A DNA stretch of 6,540 nucleotides from Nanobdellota archaeon (GCA_030704765.1 JAUYDD010000002.1:1-6540), one strand, 5' to 3'. Shown: positions 1 to 6,429, counted from the first letter of the stretch. A program made the numbers and translations. Notes: a model not told the origin generated them from the sequence alone.

Positions 1-34
1 AATTTTTTCGCTTCGCGACCGGCAATTTCAGTCT

Positions 35-64
35 CCAAGAAAAACTTTCAGAAGTTTTTCTGGG
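35..64. repeat. Hairpin A, carries the core shared with the right edge
   Basis: A perfect 10-bp stem AGAAAAACTT (38-47) pairs with AAGTTTTTCT (52-61) around a TCAG loop (48-51). After one mismatch (37/62), two further C-G pairs (36/63, 35/64) extend it. The central 20 bases (40-59) recur exactly at 6512-6531 in the right-edge hairpin, so this is a repeated palindromic element and not a chance stem. Function is unknown; a 3'-end processing or termination structure, or a mobile palindromic repeat, are both possible. Confidence 0.75.
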
Positions 65-67
65 CCA

Positions 68-89
68 TTCAAAATCTGAAGATTTTGAA
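68..89. repeat. Hairpin B, perfect 9-bp stem
   Basis: TTCAAAATC (68-76) pairs perfectly with GATTTTGAA (81-89) around the loop TGAA (77-80). It starts only a few bases after hairpin A and ends three bases before hairpin C, so the three form a continuous chain of stems. It has no recognised identity. Confidence 0.7.
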
Positions 90-91
90 GG

Positions 92-141
92 TTTCAAATC
101 TGCCGAGGCAGAGCCCCGGGGTATTAAACCCAGATTTGAAA
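92..141 (-). repeat. Hairpin C, branched structure with GC-rich inner stem
   Basis: An 11-bp perfect outer stem is formed by TTTCAAATCTG (92-102) and CAGATTTGAAA (131-141). Inside it, read on the minus strand, lie two small helices: GGT-TTAAT-ACC (rc of 120-130) and the GC-rich CCGGGGC-TCT-GCCTCGG (rc of 103-119), which pairs over 7 bp if one G-U wobble is allowed. On the plus strand that wobble becomes an A/C mismatch, so the fold slightly favours a minus-strand RNA, that is the helicase transcript's 3' region or a separate RNA. The result resembles a three-way junction. The strand preference is inferred from a single pair. Confidence 0.55.
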
Positions 142-212
142 ATAAATGAAGAACGTCTTGAAGGTGAATACAGGACCAGTGTATAAAAGTTTTATGTTTC
201 TCTTTTGAAATT

Positions 213-2093
213 TCATATCCTTTTTAATGCATCACCATTTATTATATTCATCATCTCTTCATTAATGAAATATGTAGGCCGTTTTCCAGTATAAGTCAGA
301 TATAAAGAGTTTTTAGCTCTTGATATAGCTACATAAAATAATCTTCTTTCTTCATCTTCTTTATCATAATCATCTACCTTAATCAATTCAATCACTGGAT
401 GATCACTAGCTTTGCATGGAAAATTCTGTTCATTTACTCCAATTAGAAAAACTATCTTTGCTTCAAGACCTTTTATTGCATGTATTGTTGCTAAAGTCAA
501 ATGATCTTTTTTTTCATAAACTGTTTTATTTATCTCATCAGTCTTCATAATATGGAGCATTTCCCTTAACCTTAATAATCTGGAAAATTCTTCTAATTGC
601 CTATTTGTCCTTGCTAAAACAAATATTTCATGTCTTGGAACTTGGGATGACACTATCTTATCTATTATAAAATTGAATTCTTTTTCTTCATTCTCAAAAT
701 TATATAAGTAGATATCTTTTTTACCCTCATTATGATATTCTAGATCTGGTAATTTCATATGGTTAATGGATTTATTCATGAATTCAACAAGATGATTATT
801 GCTGCGATAATTTTTTGTTAAAGTTATAACTTCAGCATCTATATATTTCTCCTTGAACTTCAATATATAATTTATATCAGAGCCTCTCCATCCAAATATA
901 GATTGCCTTGGGTCGCCTACCCAGAACAAGTTTTGCGGATTCAAGAGCTCCAATAAATCAACTTGTTGAGAATTGACATCTTGATATTCATCCACTAAAA
1001 CATGTTCATATTTTGGGATGTAATCCTTATTTTCTTTAAAAAACCTGATTGTGTCCAATATCTGGTCTGTATAATCCCTGAATCCATGCAATTTCATATA
1101 TTGATTCAAATAATTGCAAATCTTATAGATTATTTTAGCTGTATTTGCTTCTTTGTAATCAGCATCTTTTGAAAAATCATAGAATTCCAGATTTTTTGAT
1201 TTGAAATAATCCAGTATAAAAAAACAATCATTCATGAAAATATTGGATAATTCTTCTTTTTTCTTGTTCTTTTTTTGTGATTCTGAAAAATATCTATCAA
1301 TTGCATTGTCTGTAGTCAAGCCAATGCTTTGAAGCGCAGACATTATTGCCATTATCTTATTTTGATAAGAAAGGACATTCATCTGTCTTTGATATATTTT
1401 GCAACCATAGTTCCTTAATATTTTTTCTGAAAATGAATTGAAAGTTTCTACATTACACCTGATACCTGAATTCTCAAGGCGGTTCTTCATCTCTTCTTTT
1501 GCTTTTCTTGTGAAAGTCATTGCTAAGATCTTTTCAGGCCTTATTCCTTTATATTTCACTAAAAATTCTATTCTTTTTGTCAAAACTGTAGTCTTTCCTG
1601 ATCCTGCTCCTGCTATACATAAAATCTTTTCTTTATTAGATATTATTGCTTTTTTCTGATAATCATTATACTTTCCTAAAAATGAATCTAGTTCTGAAAA
1701 TATGAGCCTTTCTTGTTCTGTTATTATTGTTTTTTCAAACAAAATCTCATTATCTTTGTAAAATCTTGGATCAAGGATTTCTTTTTTTCCTTTTTCAGTC
1801 AATACTGTAAGTTTCATAAAAGGATTATTATCATGACCTGCTATCTCTATGAACCTGTTATCTATAAGGCCGTCAATCAATTTTGATAATTCTTCTTTAT
1901 TTTTTATTAAAGATCCGAATAAACCAAGTTCATCAAGATTGTTGTTTTTTATTGAAGAATTCTTGAAATTACCTATAAGAAAATCAATCAAAAGATTCTT
2001 TCCAACTGGAAATGGTATTTGTTTTATTGATTTCAAAACTAAAAGATAATCTTTTGAATCATCTCTTTTAATTTCATTGATTAAACCTGACAT
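213..2093 (-). CDS. UvrD/PcrA/Rep-type SF1A DNA helicase with RQC-like N-terminal domain
   Basis: ATP-dependent single-strand DNA translocase/helicase of the UvrD/Rep family, expected to act in DNA repair or at blocked replication forks. All main helicase motifs are visible in the 626-residue protein: a Q-motif-like YNDYQKKAI (142-150), Walker A GAGSGKT (162-168), motif Ia around MTFTRKA (192-198), motif II DEYQD (368-372), motif III GDPRQSIFGWRG (393-404), motif IV KNYRS (427-431), motif V TIHAIKGLE (536-544) and motif VI RRLFYVAISRAK (583-594). Residues about 15-100, with IPFPVGKNLL (26-35), resemble the winged-helix RQC region of RecQ helicases, a pairing I associate with archaeal UvrD-like proteins. 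Motifs IV and V are only about 110 residues apart and about 30 residues follow motif VI, so subdomain 2B and the C-terminal tail seem much reduced relative to PcrA (about 720 aa). Intact; starts at ATG with a weak GGAT about 8-11 nt upstream. The precise subfamily is uncertain, so no symbol is given. Confidence 0.93.
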   Translation of the reverse strand: MSGLINEIKRDDSKDYLLVLKSIKQIPFPVGKNLLIDFLIGNFKNSSIKNNNLDELGLFGSLIKNKEELSKLIDGLIDNRFIEIAGHDNNPFMKLTVLTEKGKKEILDPRFYKDNEILFEKTIITEQERLIFSELDSFLGKYNDYQKKAIISNKEKILCIAGAGSGKTTVLTKRIEFLVKYKGIRPEKILAMTFTRKAKEEMKNRLENSGIRCNVETFNSFSEKILRNYGCKIYQRQMNVLSYQNKIMAIMSALQSIGLTTDNAIDRYFSESQKKNKKKEELSNIFMNDCFFILDYFKSKNLEFYDFSKDADYKEANTAKIIYKICNYLNQYMKLHGFRDYTDQILDTIRFFKENKDYIPKYEHVLVDEYQDVNSQQVDLLELLNPQNLFWVGDPRQSIFGWRGSDINYILKFKEKYIDAEVITLTKNYRSNNHLVEFMNKSINHMKLPDLEYHNEGKKDIYLYNFENEEKEFNFIIDKIVSSQVPRHEIFVLARTNRQLEEFSRLLRLREMLHIMKTDEINKTVYEKKDHLTLATIHAIKGLEAKIVFLIGVNEQNFPCKASDHPVIELIKVDDYDKEDEERRLFYVAISRAKNSLYLTYTGKRPTYFINEEMMNIINGDALKRI

Positions 2094-2130
2094 TTTTATT
2101 ATCCATTGTATTTATTAATCTAAAATTGAG

Positions 2131-2160
2131 TATATAACTTTTATAATCTATATATAAGTT
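2131..2160 (-). promoter_or_regulatory. Two TATA-like boxes upstream of the helicase gene
   Basis: On the minus strand two near-identical elements, AACTTATATA (rc of 2151-2160) and AAGTTATATA (rc of 2131-2140), lie 20 bp apart and differ at one base. The nearer one is preceded by an A-rich BRE-like AAAA and would place a transcription start near 2108, about 15 nt before the ATG; the farther one would start near 2128. They lie in the 123-bp gap after the DUF763 gene, which suggests the helicase has its own promoter. Inferred from sequence and archaeal promoter spacing only. Confidence 0.4.
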
Positions 2161-2216
2161 ATTCAACTGACTATTTATTAATCTTTATTTTTATTTTCAA
2201 TTTTAAAATCTATGTT

Positions 2217-3392
2217 TTAAAACTGGGAATAGAATCTATTTAATCTTTTCAATACTTGCTGTCTTTCTTTATTATTTATTTTCAGGTCCTTTATTGTATT
2301 TTTTAAAAATCCTATTGAATCATTGAAACGTACCTGGTCAACTGGTTCTGGCCAGCCATCTTTTCCTCCATGAGCAAAAGAATATTTTACAGGATCTCTC
2401 CAAGAAATAGGAGTTCCGTATACTAAATGAGAAATCATTGCTAATGCCCTTAAGTTTTTAGCACCCATACCCCTTATAAGGACAAGTTCTTCATAATCTT
2501 CAGGTTTTTGTTCATAAGCTTTTAACATTAAGTTCAAATCTCCTGAAATCTTTGGAAAATGTTCTTTAGGCAGCTCTAATACTTCTTGCGAATTATTGCT
2601 ATTGATAAATTTTTGTTTTATATTAAAGTCTGTTAAAAGAGTCTGGGAATTGCAAGAACATCTTGGTTTTGCATCATTAACTCTTTTAACTACAAGATAT
2701 TTTTTCAATTTAATAGGATTATCATTAATGAGGTCTAAAGAGGATTTTCTTGTTTCTTCAATATCCTTGTCAACTAGATTCAATGGCCTTGTCCTTATAT
2801 CTGAGACTATTGCTTCATGAGGATCAGACACAAAATTTAATCCCTCATTTGAAATCCAATGGTAACGTCTTGCATAATTATTAGATTCATTCATTCCTTG
2901 TTGTATTACAATCCAGTTGTTTTTAGTGAAAAAAAATGTATGATGATATAATTGAAAACCATCCTGCAATAAAGAACTATCAACTTTTGCTGAAAGCTTT
3001 GATGCTCTTATCAAACCATTTTTCTTTTTTTCATCCAGTTTTATTTTATCAGCTGATTCAAAAATATCATCCGGTGTTTTTTTAGAAGTCTTTCCTTTTC
3101 CACCTGCAAATCCTATACCTAATGAAGAGCCTAAATCTTTTTCTTTTAATGCCTGAATCAATGCTCCAGTGGTTGTTGTTGTCAAACCTGAAGAATGCCA
3201 ATCAAAACCTAATGCACATCCTAATGCTTGAAAATAATAAGGATCAGATAATCTTCTTAAAAGCTCGTCTTCTCCATATTCATCTACAATTAATTCAGAT
3301 ATGTTTCCTGCTAGTCTTTTCATCAAAAGAAATAACCATTGCGGGCATTTTCCTCCATGCAAGGGCAAATCTACAACTCCTGATTGTCTCAT
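2217..3392 (-). CDS. DUF763 family protein (COG1415-like), function unknown
   Basis: A 391-residue conserved protein recognised as DUF763, found mainly in archaea and some thermophilic bacteria. Family hallmarks seen: the N-terminal segment VVDLPLHGGKCPQWLF (6-21), ALGCALGFDWHSSG (56-69), GFQLYHHTFFF (145-155) with ARRYHW (174-179), and the strongly conserved SFAHGGKDGWPEPVD (338-352). Residues 304-320 (LIRGMGAKNLRALAMI core) look like a helix-hairpin-helix, a motif usually binding DNA backbone, so a nucleic-acid role is plausible but unproven. A Gly/Lys-rich linker (96-105) and a Cys pair, CSC (245-247), are also present. No signal peptide or membrane segment is evident; probably cytosolic. 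The start is supported by the family's usual MR...G...DLPLH beginning. It lies 123 bp upstream of the helicase on the same strand and is divergent from the methyltransferase. Complete length. Confidence 0.9.
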   Translation of the reverse strand: MRQSGVVDLPLHGGKCPQWLFLLMKRLAGNISELIVDEYGEDELLRRLSDPYYFQALGCALGFDWHSSGLTTTTTGALIQALKEKDLGSSLGIGFAGGKGKTSKKTPDDIFESADKIKLDEKKKNGLIRASKLSAKVDSSLLQDGFQLYHHTFFFTKNNWIVIQQGMNESNNYARRYHWISNEGLNFVSDPHEAIVSDIRTRPLNLVDKDIEETRKSSLDLINDNPIKLKKYLVVKRVNDAKPRCSCNSQTLLTDFNIKQKFINSNNSQEVLELPKEHFPKISGDLNLMLKAYEQKPEDYEELVLIRGMGAKNLRALAMISHLVYGTPISWRDPVKYSFAHGGKDGWPEPVDQVRFNDSIGFLKNTIKDLKINNKERQQVLKRLNRFYSQF

Positions 3393-3412
3393 TTTCTATT
3401 CAAAAAAAAGAA

Positions 3413-3425
3413 GTTTAAAATATTA
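3413..3425 (-). promoter_or_regulatory. TATA-like box for the DUF763 gene, leaderless spacing
   Basis: The minus-strand sequence ATATTTTAAA (rc of 3414-3423) is centred about 26 nt upstream of the ATG at 3392. In archaea transcription starts about 25-27 nt downstream of the TATA centre, so the mRNA would begin at or next to the start codon. No Shine-Dalgarno sequence precedes this ATG, which fits a leaderless message. This is inference from spacing. Confidence 0.4.
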
Positions 3426-3452
3426 GTGTTGTTATTATAGAATAAAGATATG

Positions 3453-3460
3453 TTTAAAAA
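3453..3460 (+). promoter_or_regulatory. Possible TATA-like box for the methyltransferase gene
   Basis: TTTAAAAA lies in the 101-bp divergent gap, centred about 37 nt upstream of the ATG at 3494, which would give a leader of about 10 nt. The element is AT-rich and could also work on the opposite strand, where it would give DUF763 a second start with a leader near 35 nt. No clear Shine-Dalgarno sequence precedes the ATG. Weak evidence in a generally AT-rich spacer. Confidence 0.25.
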
Positions 3461-3493
3461 TGAATAACTTTTCTCTATAAGCTATTAAATAAA

Positions 3494-4168
3494 ATGAAAT
3501 ATAATAAAATCATTGATCCAATTGTTAAAGGGCTTTTAAAATTTTTAGATAAAGATAGTGGATACACTTTAAACATCCACCAGGATATTAGATCTGAAAA
3601 TTTAGCTTTCCAACATATCTCTTTTGACGTTGAAGACAATTTTAAATTTCCAAATAATTCAATGTGGATTACAGGAAGGAATTTAATAGATTATGATCCG
3701 AAAGTTATAGAATTAATCCTTAATCCAGAACTCCAGTATATAGATGTTGGTGCAGGTATAGGAGAGTTTATACCACGATTAGTAAGAACATTTGACTCTA
3801 GATTAATTCACAAGCCTATAATTATAGAACCTGCTGATTATGAATTGATGCTAGATATGTTAGATTATTCTAAAAGATTTTTAAACGAAAGAGCTCTTTC
3901 AGATAGAGTAAACGAACTTATTGATAGAATTAATATAATTCTTAATTCAAATAAAGTAACATTAATAAATAAAAGCTTAGAAAATGCTGTAAAAGAGCAA
4001 GAATTACTTGGAATAGCTGATGTTATAATTGATAATGCTGGAGCAAGTCATTATGCTAATGATTTTAAATATATATGGGATTTAGAAAAAAAATTATTAA
4101 AACCCAATGGGATATTGTTATCTGAAGTTGTAAAAAGTAGTGGAGTATATTACCCTAATAGTTCATAA
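3494..4168 (+). CDS. Class I SAM-dependent methyltransferase-like protein, substrate unknown
   Basis: A 224-residue protein with a Rossmann-type SAM-binding core. Motif I is YIDVGAGIG (82-90). The next strand ends PIIIEPADY (108-116), where Glu112 is placed to bind the SAM ribose. A motif IV-like strand reads ADVIIDNAGASHY (175-187), followed by helix FKYIWDLEKKLLKPNG (191-206) and strand ILLSEV (207-212). Residues 1-80 form an N-terminal extension that may help choose the substrate. The protein ends 12 residues after the strand at 207-212, so the last two strands (beta6/beta7) of the usual fold seem to be missing; the stop is a clean TAA and no in-frame continuation fits in the 28 bp before the neighbour. 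It may be a naturally short variant or a gene that lost its 3' end. It is the only plus-strand gene here, divergent from DUF763 and convergent with PRPP synthetase. I do not recognise the subfamily. Confidence 0.7.
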   Translation: MKYNKIIDPIVKGLLKFLDKDSGYTLNIHQDIRSENLAFQHISFDVEDNFKFPNNSMWITGRNLIDYDPKVIELILNPELQYIDVGAGIGEFIPRLVRTFDSRLIHKPIIIEPADYELMLDMLDYSKRFLNERALSDRVNELIDRINIILNSNKVTLINKSLENAVKEQELLGIADVIIDNAGASHYANDFKYIWDLEKKLLKPNGILLSEVVKSSGVYYPNSS

Positions 4169-4196
4169 AAACTTTATAAAATTGAATCATAGAAAA

Positions 4197-5159
4197 TTAA
4201 TCAAAAAGTTCGCTTAGACTTTCTCCCTCGCACATCCTAGATATTGCTTCTGCAAATAATGGGGCAAAAGAAATAATTTTTACATTTTCACCTGGAGGTT
4301 CTTTTAATTTTATTGTATCTCCAATAAAAAATAAATCAAAATTATCAGTAACTTTTTTTATTCCTTCTGTAAATAAACCATGAGTACAATAACCATAGAT
4401 TTTTAATGCTCCTTGTTTTCTTACTGCTTCACAGGCTTTAATTAAAGTACCTCCCGTATCAACAATATCGTCAATGATTAAAACATTTTTATTATCTATT
4501 TCTCCTAAAATCTTAAAACTTTCAATTTCATTTGCTTTTTCTCTAGATTTATAACCAACTGCAAAATCAGTTATTCTTAATTTTTTTGCAAATGCTTTTG
4601 CACGAGGAGCTCCACCAGCATCAGTTGACATTATAACAAGATTATTTAAGATTTCTTTATGATTTTCCTTAATGTATTTTACGAAAACTGGATAAGATGA
4701 AAGATTATCCAGCGGAATTTTATAAAATCCATCTATTGCTGGATTATGAAAATCAAGTGTCAGTAATCTATCAGCGTATAGCTCAATTACATCTGCAATA
4801 ACTTTTGCAGAAATCGGAACTCTTGATTCGTCTTTCCTATCTTGCCTTGAGAATTTTAAATATGGAAGTACATTTATTATTTCTTGTGCAGCTGATTTTT
4901 TTAAAGCCTGATTTACTAAACATAACTGCAGAAACCAATCAGCTGGATAAAGATTAGGGTCATGGATAAAATAACAATTTCTCTTTCTTATATTCTTCTC
5001 AATTTTTGGCTTTATTTCTCCATCTTTGAATTTTTTTATATTAACAGGAGATAATTCAAAATCACATAAACGTATTTTTAATTCTTCGTATATTTTTGAG
5101 GCATACTCCCATCCATATCCTTCTGGATCTGCTATAATTATTGATTTATGCACTGCCAT
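4197..5159 (-). CDS. prs: Ribose-phosphate pyrophosphokinase (PRPP synthetase)
   Basis: Cytosolic enzyme that transfers pyrophosphate from ATP to ribose 5-phosphate, making PRPP for purine, pyrimidine, histidine and NAD synthesis. The 320-residue protein has the two-lobed phosphoribosyltransferase fold with the family's signatures: FKDGE (44-48), the ATP-site segment FSRQDRK (103-109) followed by PISAKVIADVI (115-125), LDFHNPAIDGFY (135-146) with His138 matching the conserved catalytic-site histidine, the pyrophosphate loop STDAGGAPRA (178-187), and the PRPP-binding signature LIIDDIVDTGGT (227-238) with Asp230, Asp231 and Asp234. Length is nearer to bacterial class I enzymes (about 315 aa) than to the shorter archaeal form (about 285 aa), and the usual NDNLMELL stretch is replaced by PADWFLQLCL (72-81). 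It begins 62 bp after the malic enzyme stop on the same strand; no Shine-Dalgarno sequence precedes the ATG. Intact. Confidence 0.95.
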   Translation of the reverse strand: MAVHKSIIIADPEGYGWEYASKIYEELKIRLCDFELSPVNIKKFKDGEIKPKIEKNIRKRNCYFIHDPNLYPADWFLQLCLVNQALKKSAAQEIINVLPYLKFSRQDRKDESRVPISAKVIADVIELYADRLLTLDFHNPAIDGFYKIPLDNLSSYPVFVKYIKENHKEILNNLVIMSTDAGGAPRAKAFAKKLRITDFAVGYKSREKANEIESFKILGEIDNKNVLIIDDIVDTGGTLIKACEAVRKQGALKIYGYCTHGLFTEGIKKVTDNFDLFFIGDTIKLKEPPGENVKIISFAPLFAEAISRMCEGESLSELFD

Positions 5160-5179
5160 AATAAAAAAAATATTTTATA

Positions 5180-5225
5180 GTTTAAAATCATTATTGTGAA
5201 GAAAGATAATCTATAAAATCATTAT
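5180..5225 (-). promoter_or_regulatory. Duplicated promoter-like element upstream of prs
   Basis: The 12-mer TAAAATCATTAT occurs twice, at 5183-5194 and 5214-5225, exactly 31 bp apart (about three helical turns). On the minus strand each copy reads ATAATGATTTTA and runs into a TATA-like sequence. The copy nearer to prs would place transcription start at or beside the ATG at 5159 (leaderless); the farther copy, which overlaps the malic enzyme stop codon, would give a leader near 30 nt. It may be a doubled promoter or a regulator's tandem site. Role inferred. Confidence 0.35.
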
Positions 5226-5227
5226 AG
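5211..5227 (-). terminator. Small hairpin over the malic enzyme stop codon
   Basis: CTATAA (5211-5216) and TTATAG (5222-5227) form a 6-bp AT-rich inverted repeat with a 5-base loop that contains part of the malic enzyme stop codon. On the minus strand it is followed by a pyrimidine-rich stretch with short T runs. It could mark the 3' end of the malic enzyme transcript, but it is weak and overlaps the proposed prs promoter elements. Confidence 0.2.
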
Positions 5228-6373
5228 ATTTTTAAGATAAGCTTTTTTTACAGCTTCACTTACAACTTTCACTACTTTTTTATCAAAAGGAGATGGAATA
5301 ATATTATTAGGTGTTGGTTTTTTCACAATACTTGCTAATGCTTCAGCTGCTTTTAATTTCATCTGTTCAGTTATTTTTTTTGCTTTTACATCTAATGCGC
5401 CTCTAAACATGCCTGGAAAAGCCAGAACATTATTAATCTGATTTGGAAAATCTGATCTTCCTGTTGCTATAATATATGCTCCTGATTTTTTAGCAATATC
5501 TGGCATTATCTCTGGAACAGGATTTGCTAAAGCAAAAATAATAGGATCTTTATTCATCCTATTAATCATTTCTTTAGTCAAGAGATTTGCTTTTGAAACA
5601 CCAATAAAAATATCTTTTCTATATAAAACCTGAGATAAATCACCTATGATTTTGGATAAATTTGTATGTTCAGATATTTTTTGTTTCTCTAGATTCAATT
5701 CCTCTCTTGACTTGTATATAGCTCCTTTAGAATCCACTAAGATAATATCTTTAAATCCGTAATTCAGTAGGATTTTAGTTATTGCTATTCCTGCTGCTCC
5801 TGCACCATTTATTACAATCTTTGCTTCTTGTTTTTGTAATCTCCTAAGTTTAATAGCATTAATCAAAGCAGCAAGTACAACAACTGCTGTTCCATGCTGA
5901 TCATCATGCATCACAGGAATACCTATATCCTGAAGAGCATTTTCAATCTCAAAACACTCAGGAGCTTTAAAATCTTCAAGACATATCCCACCAAATACTG
6001 TTGAAATATTCTTTATAGTCTCTATATTAGTTGAAACATCCTGTGATGAAAGTACTATTGGAAATGCATCTATTCCTGCAAATTCCTTGAATAATATGCA
6101 CTTGCCTTCCATCACAGGTAATGCTGCTTCAGGGCCTATGTTTCCAAGACCAAGCACAGCTGAACCATCAGAAATAACTGCAACTGTATTTTGCTTTATA
6201 GTATATCTATTTATATTCTCTTTATTCTTAAAAATTTCTTTACTAACTTCTGCAACACCCGGCGTATATGCTAAAGAAAGATCATTTTTGTTTTTTAATC
6301 TTATTTTTGATTTTATTTCTAATTTTCCTTTATTTTTTTCATGAAGCTCTAAAGATTTTTTTATTATATCCAT
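5222..6373 (-). CDS. Malic enzyme, NAD(P)-dependent malate dehydrogenase (decarboxylating), short prokaryotic type
   Basis: Oxidatively decarboxylates malate to pyruvate and CO2 with reduction of NAD(P), linking C4 acids to pyruvate in the cytosol. The 383-residue length fits the short malic enzymes of bacteria and archaea. Catalytic features are present: Tyr36 in AYTPGVAEV (35-43), VISDGSAVLGLGNIGP (66-81), Lys91 in MEGKCILF (88-95), the metal-binding Glu133-Asp134 in CLEDFKAPECFEIE (131-144), Asp157-Asp158 in HDDQHGTAVV (156-165), the Rossmann loop GAGAAG (190-195), and the substrate-side asparagines in ANPVPE (283-288) and DFPNQINNVLAFPG (308-321). Asp214 at the end of the second Rossmann strand (ILVDSKG) suggests a preference for NAD over NADP. 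It is intact and carries no phosphotransacetylase fusion. It lies upstream of prs with a 62-bp gap; no functional link is evident. The start has a TATA-like box at leaderless spacing. Confidence 0.94.
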   Translation of the reverse strand: MDIIKKSLELHEKNKGKLEIKSKIRLKNKNDLSLAYTPGVAEVSKEIFKNKENINRYTIKQNTVAVISDGSAVLGLGNIGPEAALPVMEGKCILFKEFAGIDAFPIVLSSQDVSTNIETIKNISTVFGGICLEDFKAPECFEIENALQDIGIPVMHDDQHGTAVVVLAALINAIKLRRLQKQEAKIVINGAGAAGIAITKILLNYGFKDIILVDSKGAIYKSREELNLEKQKISEHTNLSKIIGDLSQVLYRKDIFIGVSKANLLTKEMINRMNKDPIIFALANPVPEIMPDIAKKSGAYIIATGRSDFPNQINNVLAFPGMFRGALDVKAKKITEQMKLKAAEALASIVKKPTPNNIIPSPFDKKVVKVVSEAVKKAYLKNL

Positions 6374-6394
6374 CTAAATAAACAATCAAATGGA

Positions 6395-6410
6395 TTTTTA
6401 TATTTATTTA
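6395..6410 (-). promoter_or_regulatory. TATA-like box for malic enzyme, leaderless spacing
   Basis: The minus-strand sequence TAAATAAATATAAAAA contains a TATA-like core centred near 6400, about 27 nt upstream of the ATG at 6373. This is the spacing expected for transcription beginning at the start codon in archaea. No Shine-Dalgarno sequence lies before the ATG. It is the most convincing of the leaderless promoters here. Confidence 0.45.
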
Positions 6411-6429
6411 TGTCGGAAATTGAAAACCT

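Larger units (their letters stand above)
1..212. other. Intergenic stretch with hairpin cluster, left edge
   Basis: This stretch lies downstream of the minus-strand helicase stop codon. It holds three consecutive hairpins (listed separately) and is visibly richer in G+C than the genes around it. Near the edge there is also a small hairpin, TCGC-TTC-GCGA at 8-18. On the plus strand one frame is open from base 1 to a TAA at 184-186 and a second from base 3 to a TGA at 147-149; one minus-strand frame is open across most of the hairpins too. Because palindromes tend to keep several frames open at once, I do not call a gene, but the 3' end of a plus-strand gene entering from the left cannot be excluded. 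The segment 183-195 (ATAAAA-G-TTTTAT) is a short AT palindrome just past the helicase end. Confidence 0.6.

Noticed and set aside
35..141. CRISPR array
   Set aside because: The repeated units are adjacent hairpins of different sequence, not identical direct repeats with spacers, and no cas genes are present.
146..208. A 20-codon plus-strand ORF (MKNVLKVNTG...) just left of the helicase end
   Set aside because: Very short, no promoter or ribosome site, and it overlaps other open frames; no recognisable family.
1438..2049. Plus-strand ORFs of 73 and 66 codons opposite the helicase gene
   Set aside because: They are antisense shadows of a strongly conserved helicase gene, with no family resemblance of their own.
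2596..3418. Plus-strand ORFs of 74 and 98 codons opposite DUF763
   Set aside because: Antisense shadows; the minus-strand frame carries the DUF763 signature motifs throughout.
6087..6344. An 85-codon plus-strand ORF opposite the malic enzyme
   Set aside because: Antisense to the catalytic region of malic enzyme; its hydrophobic stretch is a by-product of the complementary sequence.
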